Source: Tachypleus tridentatus (Eukaryota; Arthropoda; Merostomata; Xiphosura; Limulidae). Taken from it: a DNA stretch of 64,000 bases. Positions within the stretch are counted from its first letter, which is position 1. The number at the start of each line of letters is the position of its first letter. Shown in pieces: positions 1 to 13,200 of this stretch. The notes under the pieces were generated by a model that had not been told where the DNA came from, searched no databases, and saw only the letters and a list, made by a program, of their open reading frames with translations. Where the stretch lies: assembly GCF_004210375.1 (NCBI RefSeq), contig NC_134831.1, positions 4,030,001 to 4,094,000 on the forward strand, in the 5' to 3' direction. The translations under genes and the position numbers were made by a program.

Positions 1-3000
1 CCTATGATACCATAAAACTTTACACTTGTGTTTTGCTTAGATCTCAATGGAAGAATAATTAAGTGCATAAATTCTATATAATTTTTTTTTTCTTTTGGTT
101 GAAGTTTTCCAAGACCATACTTATAATGCTGAATTATTTGTTTTTACAAGATGCCCAGAAATTATGTTAATTCAAGTGTTCCTCAGTGTTTTTAAAGTTA
201 AAGTAATTTCTAGACAGTCTATGAACTCCAATGCTTTCTGGCCAGACATACATTATATACATAAAACAAAAAGGAAAACATTACAAATTTCCTGAGATAG
301 ATAACTGCTCCCTTATCTTACTAGGTGTAGTCATGTAAAAAGGAATGTGCAAGACTCCCGAAAAAAAAAAAAACTAGTCAGAAAGGAAGAATCTATTGTT
401 TATGGAACCCACAACTGTTACCTTCAAAAATAAAACTACATATAAAATAACAGTTTTATCCAAGTATTCTCACAAAACAAAATACCATTTATCATGATGT
501 ATTTGCCACAGTTCACATTTTATTGACCTGAACAGGTATGACAGTGTTCATAGTGGCTTCAAAACATTTAAAATAATTTTAAACTTCATTAAAACCATGT
601 ATTTATGCAATGTTAGCTACCAGAAAAATTATGTACAGTATATTCTTTCAAAACAACCAATATTTTCTGGTCGGTTAAAGGTAGTTTCATGTGGTTGAGA
701 TATATGGTTTGAATAAGTATCACTTTTTTTTTCCTTTGTAATTTGACGTCATCAGTATTAATCCTCACTTCTTTATGTCTATATTTTGTCACCTCTCTTA
801 TATTTTCAAATAATGACTTGTCATTAAAATTATAAATACATCTTACCTTCTAGTGAGCAACATAATAAAAGTCTTAAACATTTCAAACAATCGTTCATGT
901 TTCTAGGTAATTAAGGAAACTAATAACTTCCGTTCACAGATATATTTTTATAACATATAAGCAAGATATTAGAATCCCCTTATCCTGGCTTTTATATCAT
1001 TCTTCAACTTTAACAATTTATATTATGTACATAAATATATAAACATATGATCCAAAACATTACAAAATAATATGTCAAAAATCTTTCATAAAAATAAAGT
1101 GTATGGAAAATGTAATATTTGAATTTGTAAAATCAAACATTACATAATTAACAATAATTATGATGTTACAGACTAAACAAATATTAGAAAGCTTGCATAT
1201 ACTTTCCAAATAATGAACTTATAAGATAAAGTAAGAAAAATCTGTAAAGCAATAACATGTGACCATTATACATGTTTAAAACAGTGACATGCATGTTAGT
1301 TATGCTATGGTTTTTTACTCTGGTTGTCATTAAATGACACAATATATACATTTAAGTAACAACATCACAATTTAGTTTCAGGTATAAGCTCAAGTTTACA
1401 AACACACAATATCAACAGCTCACATAAGTTCAGTTTAGCAATGTATTGAGAAAATGTGAAACAGGATTTCTTTATCTTTCTTCTACACACAATAATTTTG
1501 TGTCATAGGATCTTATACAAGCTAAACCTACTTATTTCACATTACACTGACAAGCTTTACAACTATTAATTGTACAAGCTTAAAAGAAATCATATTCCTC
1601 ACATTACAAAAAAAAAAGCAAAAAACTGTAGATGCTAAGAAATTTTGTACTTGTTAGGTAACAGTGGAAATCAATTAGGTAACAAAATATGCAAAAAAAA
1701 CAAACCCTACAACGTTAGAAGTACATAGTTTTAAAATATTCACTTTCCTTACAGAACAAACCAGTCACCCAAACTGTGAGTTGGGTTGTTTCTGACATAA
1801 CAAAGATGGACTCATAACTTAATATGTTGCTCAAGGGAAAATAAAACTTCATAAATTAGATATGTAAGCCTTGAACCATTGGCAGTAATTTAACTCTATT
1901 TTATTTCTTTTTAACAGCCAATAACGAATATTACTGATTACTGTCAATATCTGTGACTCTTAACCTCTGCCCCTTTTGCTCAGCTAAGACTACCATGTTG
2001 TTCAGCAAGTTCAGAAAACACAAAACATTCTGTATATGATATGATGAACCAACAAGACCACTTTTTGCTTATCAGATGGAAACAAACTGTGTTGTTATAT
2101 AAAACAATTCTTACATTTTTTAAGATGTAGACTTCAGATGTACATTTCAAGAAATTACATTCAACGAAAATTGAATATGAAGCAATTTGTTAACATCTTT
2201 AGAGATTTCCTTCTAAGCACTTACACTGTAAAATAACCAACAATATACACACTTCTACAGAAACATACATTCAACTGCTTACTACAGATTTCAGAAGTGA
2301 CCTGAACATAAAAGTTTTATGTTTTGTAACTAAAAATCATTCACTCATGAAGTGCGAAATATAAAAAAATAAAATATGAAAACTACTGTTGATCATATAT
2401 TATTACTAACAGCATATATATATAGGCATATATGAAAACCAATGTCTTAAGTAACATTTTAACATGTTAGGTTATGTTTATCGAGGGATGATCTTTTGTC
2501 TAAACACTAACTGTGTTTATCACATTTTGTTACATTTCCTCTTTTCACATTCCCAAATCTTTATTCTAAGTAACAAACATTTTAATTTAATTATTCTACA
2601 ACTGAACACAAACCCAATGAGCAACGTTCAAGATTAACAATTTTATTTAGACTTTGAAGTGAGAAAATAAAATAATTATTTCGTACATTTCAACAGAAGT
2701 AACTTCACTAAGCTAAAATTTATTATTCATTACAACAAACAGAAATAATATCACTTTGATATATTACACTATTACTATGCAGTTTTTAAATGCATAATAA
2801 TTACTTAATATAAATGAACAAACCTGAGGAAAGATTTGTTTTTCTAACATCTGAAAGCAAAGCTGTTTGTTTCCATTGCTAATAGTAGAATATATTCTTA
2901 TTATAAACGAAATGAGTAATTTTGTAATCCATATTTCTCTAATCGTTAATCTGCATATCTTCAATCCTTATATTGTCTAGTGCTGTAAAATATTTTTTTT

Positions 3001-4053
3001 TATAAAATGTATCTTACAGTGTTTGATTTCAAATAATTAAATATTTCAAGAAATATTTTTATGATATAAAATGGCACAAAAACAAACAAACAATGAATAA
3101 CATGCTAAGATATGAATATTTTCATATACAAGTTCTCTTGACACTGAAGCAAAATGCATTACTAATAGACACTGGGTTGGTGAGATCAAACTAAAAACAG
3201 CTAAAATTAAATTGTTCTTCTATATTAAATCAAACTTTAGGCTCTACCTCTTGTTACTAATTGTGCCTCTTCAAGTAGCAGCACGTGATATTTTATGGTG
3301 AGCAGACACTGTCTTCAAGTTCACAGTTTTCTTGACATAAAATGTTTATTAATTTCAGCTCCAGTAAAAATGATTTATAATCATAGTGAAATATGAGACA
3401 ATAATTGGATAAAACTTTAAAATTAATACGTTTGGAAGATAATAGACAATTTACAAGGTTGGTCCAATTACAAGCTTAACAGAGAATATATATAATATAG
3501 ATAAAACAATGAAATTACTTGTTAAATAAGTGACCACTGATGTAACAATTATATATATAAAAGACATTCAGTGATTATTTACTTTCTTAAATTTCCCACA
3601 AGACCATGAACAAAACCTGAGCATTGAGCAATAGTTTGTAGAACAGCACACAGAGAAGCTCAAGTCAAAAGTGCTTTCTTTGCTAAGTAAACCTAATTTG
3701 ATTTTAAATATTTCACAAAAGCAAGGGCAAGAAACAAAAAAAGTTGGCTTCTACACCTCACTCTAGTAGCAGTTTGGCTAAGTAATGATTTGTGAAAAAC
3801 AAGAAAGTAACACACTACAAAAACACAAATGTAGTGTACTAAACAAAACTTGTTCTGCTCACCATTGTTAGTGGGAAAAAACAAAACAAACTACAAGTAA
3901 GGTGAAATGACCACCATCACTTATGGCTGATTTTGGAACTGTGAACAACATTTGTACTAAAGCACCTTTAAAACAAGCTTTGTGAAATCAGAGGAAGAAG
4001 ATGTAAGTGCACAATAAGACACGATGAGGGACAACCTTGTTTTGACTGTCAAA
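1..4053. other. 3' flank or 3' UTR of the USP31-like gene, AT-rich
   Basis: No coding exon, SINE or tandem array was seen. The sequence is AT-rich and CpG-poor, with short homopolymer runs. Part is presumably the 3' UTR. A palindromic TGACGTCA (CRE-type) lies at 744-751. Confidence 0.6.
3345..3350 (-). terminator. Candidate poly(A) signal AATAAA
   Basis: This is among the nearest minus-strand AATAAA hexamers I noticed beyond the stop codon, and would give a 3' UTR of about 0.7 kb. The region is so AT-rich that other hexamers lie further on, so the choice is tentative. Confidence 0.3.
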
Positions 4054-4295
4054 TCAAACAGCAGTTACTCGGAACACAACATTACCAGGGAATGCACTCT
4101 TTTCACTTTTCCCATTTATTTCACTTCTAATTAATTCTTCTTTCAAAACCTCTTCATCTGAATGTCTGTCAGTTTCAGTGTTCACCACTAGAGAATTCTT
4201 CCTGGGTGATGTTAGAGGTATCATACTGGCATACCTCCTTTGGTCTCGCTGAAAAGGTTCTTTATGCTGAAGGCTTGTAGTGTCAAATGAGGAAT
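4054..4295 (-). CDS. USP31: USP31-like exon 11, C-terminus and stop (residues 845-924)
   Basis: Acceptor GTTTTAG, in phase with exon 10; 79 further codons and TGA at 4056-4054. It encodes a hydrophilic tail with basic and acidic patches (YASMIPLTSPRKNSLVVN; SDEEVLKEEL) and ends NVVFRVTAV. Beyond SPRKNSL I recognise no conserved motif, so an alternative longer 3' end cannot be excluded. Confidence 0.85.
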
Positions 4296-7200
4296 CTAAA
4301 ACAAATTCAAACCCTTTACATAAAGATCGTAAAAAACAGAAAAAAATTCAGGATTTAAATTTTCATAAAACTACTATTTACAATAATAAAAACCATTCTA
4401 CTTAATGAACCAATGAAACTAACCAAGGAACCCACTTATTTCATTCTAATGTAAACATCATAAAATTGATTACTATTTAAGGTCGAGCTCAATAACTACA
4501 TTATTATTGGGTTAATTTTAATTATTAATAAATATTGACAATTAAAAACACAGTAGTGTAATACACTTGAACAGTTTCATTCAAAATAAATACTAAACAC
4601 TGTGATGTAATATGTTGAAACTATTTAACTCGAATTATATAATAAATACTTTATACTAATTACAGTGTATTCTAAACACTATACTAAACACATAACACAA
4701 ATAATGACCTCTTGATGTGCTTTATGCCAGAAGTTTAGAGGTCATCTAATCATACACCATTTTCTAAATGTTAGGTAGTTTCTGGACTTGACAAATACAA
4801 TATTATATGCACCTTATGTATACCTTGACTGAAAACATCCTTTAAGGCTGATAAAAATATTAATGATAATGTTCTATTTATTTATGAAATAGATGAGTGA
4901 TAAAGAATGGTGATGAGTCTGTAAAATGTTCTATACTTGTTGGGAGTAAATATCAGTAATATCCTAAAACACTGAAAGAAAATTATGTTTTTAAATATGA
5001 TAATTCTAATATCTTACATAGTTACTTTAGATTTGGTAAACACATGTATGATTATACTAACCTATGTCACAAAGGTTATCTTGACTCTTACTGTTCTTAG
5101 GTGGTAAATAACGAAAAGGAGGCATGCGGTAGGCCCAATGATCTGTGTTGATTAGTGATGCCGATGATGCAGTGCTGTAACCAGAAGTAGACGAAGAGGC
5201 ACATGATGACGATGTGAAATTTGTCCGTTGGTAGAAAAGAATGTACGCATCAGGAGTCACTATTTCACTTTCTTGGATAACAGTGACTTTGGTGTCATCA
5301 AACATATACCACTTTCCATCAACAGGGTTCCTACAGTAACCTGTACATGCACAAATATTTACTTGATTAAACAGGAAACAGTTTTCTCTACGAGTTATGT
5401 TTTTGATTTCATGCAGTTGTACAACCAAACAGAATTTACTCCTCATCACAAACACACGCACGCATATAAAAAATATGTTGTTTATCTACGGGAATGTTTT
5501 ACACTAACTGTAAACAACAGTGCAAGTCAAGCAGAAATGTACAGATATAAAAAAGGAATATTTAATTTAACAACATATTTATATTTAGACAACTTTACAC
5601 AAAGTACTTACATAAGGATAAATATTTCAACCTACTCTTTGCTGTTAATAACAGGAAATGAATCATCAAAGTAATAAATGAATCACTGAGAATTTCACAC
5701 TTTGTATGATGCTTTCATGGTCATATTATCATCTTAAGCAAGTGATTGAATATATGAAATACTAAAATGGTACATACCACCATGTAGCTGTACTTTCTAC
5801 TTTCGCTAAACAATGTACCAGTCGTGAAATTAAGGGGAAAAACAAAAGGTATAATTTCAAGTCAAGGTGCATGTATTCATTAGTTATGGGCATGATTCCA
5901 ATTCAACAGAGAAAAATGCAAATAAACTTAGTGGTGTCTTTTAAATGGAAGGGTAAGGATAAACTCAGTACTGTTTTTTTTATTTGAAGGGTTACAAATA
6001 AAGTTAGTGCTAACTTTTAATTGAAGCACTACAAATGAGCCCAATAGTATATTATAATTATACAAGTTCAAATAAACTCAGTATAATCTTTTAATTAGAT
6101 GCAAAATTACAAAACCCTGTAATGTAAGAACATTTGAAAGGGGACTTTGCTTCACTGGATGCAAACTGTGAATGTTTAAGTCAGTTTCTCAGCTATTCCA
6201 TGATGAGGAAAAGTCCATTTTTTGGAAGCACTTTCACCATGGGGTTTCACATTTCTCTTTTCCCTGATGAATAAAAAGCCCAAATTTTGAAAGCATCAAG
6301 TTATAGGGTTTTGCAATTTAGTCATTAATTTGTTTTTTGAACTTATATGTTTTGCTACTACTGTGTTTTAATTAGTGGAGTAGAAATAAATACAGTTGTA
6401 CCTTTTAACTGTATAAACCTCCCTTAGTGGGAACTTAAATGTAATTAATAATTAATGTTGATAAGTTGAAGATGTATATCTATTTTAAATAACTGTTAAA
6501 GTCATATCTGATAGATTCAAACTAAACCTGAATCAAAACCTTTTTGACTATATTTTTATAATGAAAACTGTAAAAAATAATTCCAAATTATATTTGTTTA
6601 AAATAAAGGTAATAACTACACAAATGTTACACTTCCTTAACAGTAGTCTGTGTGTGCATAAATTTGATACAATTATTGAAATTTCACTGATACATTCTGC
6701 AGCATACTGTTACCACTGTTCACACAAATTATGTTCCACTTGCAGTTCTTAAGTATTTCTAGAGATTCAAGTTTGGAAGAACATTTTTCTAAATTAGCTC
6801 CAAGTATTAATATAACACAGTGGATTTCTACCTGTATAATGTCCAGATTGCATGTTTCCATGGTGATTACACACTGCATATAGTTCGTACACATTATCAT
6901 CTGGATGAGTGAAGTTTTGTGTTCTAGGACGTTTCCATGGTGACCAGGTCCACAGCCCATTAGGATGAGTGGGAATAAGGGTATGGTTACGTTGGGCAAT
7001 ATACGGAGTCATGTCTAGCCCCGAAACAGGAAATTCTACAAGGCTTGTTATCTTGGTACGCTGGCTGGAGGACTAACAAAACAAAACAACCACAATAAGT
7101 TACACCACAACCTAATTTTATTAGAAATGCTTTTAAATATTGAAGGTTACATAAGAGCATTAAGCATATAACAATAATAATTAACAATTCTTTAAAATAT

Positions 7201-10200
7201 ATATTTAACAATATATTACATCAATATAATAAGTTACACCACAACCTAATTTTATTAGAAATGCTTTCAATATTAAAGGTTACATAAGAGCTTTAAGCAT
7301 ATAACAATAACAATTAACAATTCTTTCAAATATATATTTAACAAAGTTCAAGTTTAGGAAGAGAATACACAATCAGGAAAAATAATGCAATTCTGAATGT
7401 AAACAGTTATGCGGCATCCAGCGGTTTGTTCTCAATTTGTACGTTCAAATGTCTATATCAGAAAAAGGGTCCATGACAAAATGGAAATAAACATATAGTT
7501 TCCTTTTACTTGAAATATTTTCCTTAAAAAGTAATTTTTAGCTGTAGAATTGACTCATTTTTTTCTTAAAATTCTTGCTTGAAGGGCTGTGTTAATTCTT
7601 TGTTACACATATTTATTCAATATTACTTAATATCTTACACAAATCTTTATTCACATAAGTTAATATGCAAGAGTTGTCACCTTTTCTGACTGATAGGTTA
7701 GTTTCCATGTCAGCTGTATTATTACAAGTCCAGTTTTTGCTTAAAACTTAGAAATAAATACCTAAACGGTACCATGTAAATATTTAAGATAGCAAGATCC
7801 TATGAGTCCTTATGTAGTATCCACCATCTTCAACTGTTTCTTATGCAATGCTCTATAACGCACTAAGTAATTACTATTCTCAAAATATTTCAAACAGCAA
7901 AAAATAATAAAGTCAGAAGTTAGAAGATTTTACTTGTATATCCAATGAGCAGTGAATAATTCTTTACCTGTCTGAAACGTTTCAAATGGATGATAAAATA
8001 ATCGGGACAGGACCACAGGCTGAGCTGTTTCATTCCTGGCTGGCTTCGATGACACGAAGGACACATCCAAGCATTATCTGCTCCAAGCTTATAAAAACAG
8101 ATTTTGATACACAAGTTACTACAGAATATAAAATTAAACATAAATTAATTGGTAGTATTTATGTAGAATAAGAGAACCTCACATTCAAAGCACTAACATC
8201 CACTTACTTGACACAGGTACTAATGGATATAGCCATAGTATGTTCTATAACAGTCCTGATGGGTCATCCAGAAAACTCTTTCAGATGCACATTGTCAATA
8301 TGCTCACACAACACCCTGATGTGCAACTTAAAAAAGTTCTTCAGAAGAGATATATCCTCATTATATTCATACAAAGTCTTGTTGGACCATTCAGAAAAAG
8401 ATCACTTAGGAGATATATATCCTTATTGTATTCATACAATGGTAATATAGGGTGATCAGATACAAAGGAATACCAAAATTTAAAAGATAAAATGTTTATC
8501 AGTACAATATGAACTTGGTAACATATTGTATACAAATCATGGATGGAAATATTTTCATGGTCAGTTGAGTTAAGTACTAGGTGACAATCACAGATGTTAT
8601 CAGTGGCCTTCTGGATAAACATGTTAAGTCCACTATTATTATCTCGAAGGTTTAGTCTTTCATAAGGAGTTGGGAAAATTCCTTTAAATTACTTTGCTAA
8701 AATAATTCTCAATTATATAAGCAGAATTTGTCGAAGTTTAAATTTAAGACCTAAATACATTCCATTACAACAGAAATTAGAACTCAATCATGTCAAATAA
8801 GTGGTAATACAAAGAGAAGAAAATCTTGAAAATTATTACTTACAGAGTTATCTACTGGAGGTGTGAACAAACTGAAAGGACAGTATGTATTATAAGATGT
8901 TTACAAGAAGATACAGGGAAAACCCATGTGAAAATGGCAACAACAAATCTTATTGAGGTACTGATTAAAACAAGAGATGCATCTTACAATGAAATATAAC
9001 CTAAACAAGAGCACTACTGAACTAAAGATGTTAGAACAAATTGTACCACAGAGAACAACATTTAAGATGGTCAAAAGATTAAACCTAAATGGGTTAAAAC
9101 ATCATTTACACAGAAGAAAAACAAGCAGAAAACTAATCATATGAAGGTACAAATGCTAGGCCTAATGGCTTGGGCATTGAATTCATAACTTATGGATTGC
9201 AAGTTTGAATCTTTGTTACCAAACATGGTCATCCCATATGGTTGCCAAATGGGTGTAAAACTTCTTGGCTTACAAAAATACAAACTGACTACAAACTAGA
9301 TGAGATTAAAATATATGAGGGAACTAGGTTGGACAAAAAGAAAACAAAAACCAAGTACACATACTTCAAGTGATATGTGGTGACAGACCAACAAAGTTTA
9401 ATTACAGAAGGCATGAGAAATATGATTCTACTTGTGAAAATTCCTATCAGGAATGAGGTGTAAAAAAATGTTTGATTTGTTTGTTTTGAATTTCGCACAA
9501 AGCTACACAAGGGCTATCTGCACTAGCCATCCCTAGTTTAGCAGTGTAAGACTAGAGAGAAGGCAGCTAGTCTTCACCACCCATCGCCAACTCTTAGGCT
9601 ACTCTTTTACCAATGAATAGTGAGATTGACTGTCACATTGTAACACCCCCACAGCTGAAAGGGCGAGCATGTTTAGTGTGACGGGGATTCAAATTCACGA
9701 TCCTCAGATTATCAGTTGAGTGCTGTAACCACCTGGCCATGCTGGACATTAAAAAATGTAATAAAATGATAAATACAGCAGGAAGATAAAGAAGTGGATA
9801 GATTAGTAAACTGTCTAAATCTAGGCTTAACTCAAAACAGTGGCAAAAACCAGTAGTGTGATTTAGATTTAGTGTTAAAAAGAATTCAAAAACTTCATCC
9901 AAGAAACTTAGTATGAAAGCTTTAAAAAGGATAAACTTGAATGAAGACTGAAAACACAGAAAAAAATATTTTATTAAACCACCAAAGTTTTATATACAGA
10001 AATGAAACATTGAACAGTCAATCATATGTATTTGAGTAAAGGTCTTTTACCCAATACACAGTGTACTTTTAGGGTACTGGTGTTAGTTTATAACTTTCAT
10101 CATTGTTGATGTATCACAGTGCCTTATATTGACAACTCCTGAAAACAAAAGTAGAAGTCTGCAAAAAGTCTTAATGCTAATAAACAGTAAAAGAACAGCA

Positions 10201-13200
10201 TACATCAAAAAACCTGATGCAATGAATATCTTTATCCTTTAACTTGCAGAGTTTTAGCATTTTACACATTTTTAGTTTTTTATTACCATCTAGAAGCACT
10301 TACTGACAGCAGACTAAAATACCTTTAACAGATAACATAAATTAAAACTTAACACACAAAACATAATCTCGTTTGCCTTTCTCTCCTGACAGTTCACTTC
10401 CTAAGAAAATATACTAACTTTTTCCTCTTTGAAGTAGTGTTGGAAACAATTATCCAGAGTGGCTTTCGGCATCTGTTTCTGTTGATTTCTTAACTTTTGG
10501 ACACTAGTATCTATCTCCATTAAGACTTCTACATCACTGATCATCCTAAAATAAACGGAAGAGGCTTGTCATTTAAAGCTTGCACTGTGCAATCTGTAAT
10601 TTTCATTTACATGAATAAAATGATTTGTAAACCACAGAATAACTTTTTTTTTTCATAAACCTTACCCAAACAGTTATTATTAAAAGTGTAAAGAAAAAGG
10701 GTCTGGGTTTACTTGTGATGTTACAACTTAAGTTAGACTGAATAACTTCTGTTAGGTCTACAATCTAGAAGGATCTTTTGAAGCACAAAATATATAGAAG
10801 AAATCTGTATTTATGTTGAACTTATTGTGGGCTACCTGTGCCATTCCAACCACAGATACACATAGCAGTATTAGAAACAAATAATTCTCGAGATACAAGT
10901 TTCAGAATGTTTAATAGAACACTATCCTTTGGCAGCAAAAAATTTCGTCATAATATTCATAAAAGTTTGGATTCAGGTTAGTTCGAAATTCATATACTAA
11001 GCTAACAGTGAAAAATAATCCTCTCTGTAAAACGTGTATATAATAACTAAACAAAAAACACAACAAAAATATATTTTATACTGTCAATGAAACCAATATT
11101 AAGTAACAACATATTATTTACTTAGAAGAGATATAAAAATTAAATAAATATTTCATGTACTATCCTCAATCCTCAAAATATCTATCAAGTTCTACCTTAA
11201 TTGCCAGGATTTTTTGGAAGAAACCAGAGATACAGTAAAAGTAAAATAAGTAAAAACTCCAGTGCAAGACATTCTGGCAAGATTAACTGGCATTTCTGTT
11301 GCCACTTCAAACTATTTCAAATACAGAGTTTTTAAAAGCATTCTTTTATGGACCTGACATTAACATTTAATTAATAATAACTCAAAATTAACAGCTAGTA
11401 AAAATGGAGTCAATAGATGCAGCTATAGACAAATTCTACAGTGTTAATAAATAATGGCACTTTATAAAGAATCAGTTTGAGCAGAATAATATCCATACTC
11501 TTCCTTGGTCTCCTGATCCCACTCTATGACTAGCTTCAGATGTTGTGGCCCCGTTAAAGGGGTAACTTTTGATGTGTCTAAAGCATGATCAACAGTTGGC
11601 ATGTACAATGGATGGTCCACATCGCTGGGTAGATAACATTTTCCAGGAATTCCACCAATAACCCTCAGACGCAGCACAATTCCAATGTTCTAGAAAAATA
11701 CACATAATCATTATCTTCTGATCAAAGTAAGCTATTTACATAGATAAGAACTAAAACATTAAGTAACTAATATAGCCAGCTTAAAACACTGTTCTAAGTG
11801 GGAGTTGTAAAATGAAATTTTTTAATGATTAAAACACAATGACTCCATAGGCAGGTAACTTTACTGTTATTTTTAGGCTGTAAATCCAATAATATCTCAC
11901 AAGGTTCAGCTACATTAGAATATCATACATTAAGCTAGTAATGTAATTAAATCATTTACCTTTTCAAATAATTAAAGTTTTCTTAAACAAACCTAATCAG
12001 GAACAAGAAATAACATACAGTTTCTAAACCTAGCAACATTCAGTGAGCCTTACAAAACAGTAAGTATGCTTATAAAGTACGATAAAAACCAATTAATTTA
12101 AAAAAACAATACCAACTGATCAAATAAATTTTAATACAAAAACTGGAAAACATTTAATCATTAAAATAACATAAACCAGTTGAAAAGAAATACTTAATAA
12201 AACTGTGTCACAACAGAGCAACATAATTTAATTGGTTATCGAAATAAGGAAACCCTTAATTTTTATTATGGTTAATAAACACTAACAACTGTCCAGATGT
12301 AAACAGTGAAAATAAAACAAAGAATTTTACCTCTAACGAAACACCATTTTGTAAAATGTTACTCATTCCCAAAAGTATTTGCTTTTGGATTTCTTTGAAT
12401 GTCGATTCCCTGGAGATTTGGATAACATATGGAGAACCAAACCTAACAGATCATAATAAAGCAATGTTTACAGCAGACATAAAGAATGATAAACAATGCT
12501 CCTTTATTCCAACTACTGTAAATAAACTACAAGTAATAATTAAACATATATATATGCACGTGTTATATAATTTACATTAACTACATGGACAAGTGCCTAA
12601 GCTTTATGTTCCCTTTCCACTAGAAACAGTAATCTATTTATATGAAAGCTCTGTTTCTGAACTTCCCTCTGCTGGAGGGTTTTTCACAATATGCTGAGGT
12701 TAACATTGTCCTTTTCTATATATGCTTTCTATAATCCATCAGTTGAACATCAGTGAGAATTCTTGAAGGCACATAATTCCATGGCTGATATTACTGAATG
12801 GTATAGTAGGAATTCTTATTTGCCCTGCATTTTGCAGAATAAACCCCTTCTCTTGTTCAACTTGGTTTTTTCTCAACTTCTCACATGTTCAACTTGTCAT
12901 TCTACCTGTACATGCAACTACTACCATCACCGTACATATAATTACCACCATCATAAATCTCCAGGAAAAACCATGCATCCTGGTTTGTACCATATTTTAA
13001 ATTTAGTCCCACTAACAGGATGGCAATAATCTGCCCAAAATCTTTCATGCTTAAGTAAACATATGTTTCATCCAAAGTAATAACATACTTCCATTTGTTA
13101 CAAACAAGATAAAGCTTGCATTGTTTGACAGCTAGTCTTCCATTAAGTTATATGCTTTGAAGTAAATTTGCAAACATGGCCTTGCATCACTTTTGTAGAT

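Noticed and set aside
5228..5674. 148-codon plus-strand open frame
   Set aside because: It overlaps exon 10 of the USP31-like gene in antisense and has no domain of its own.
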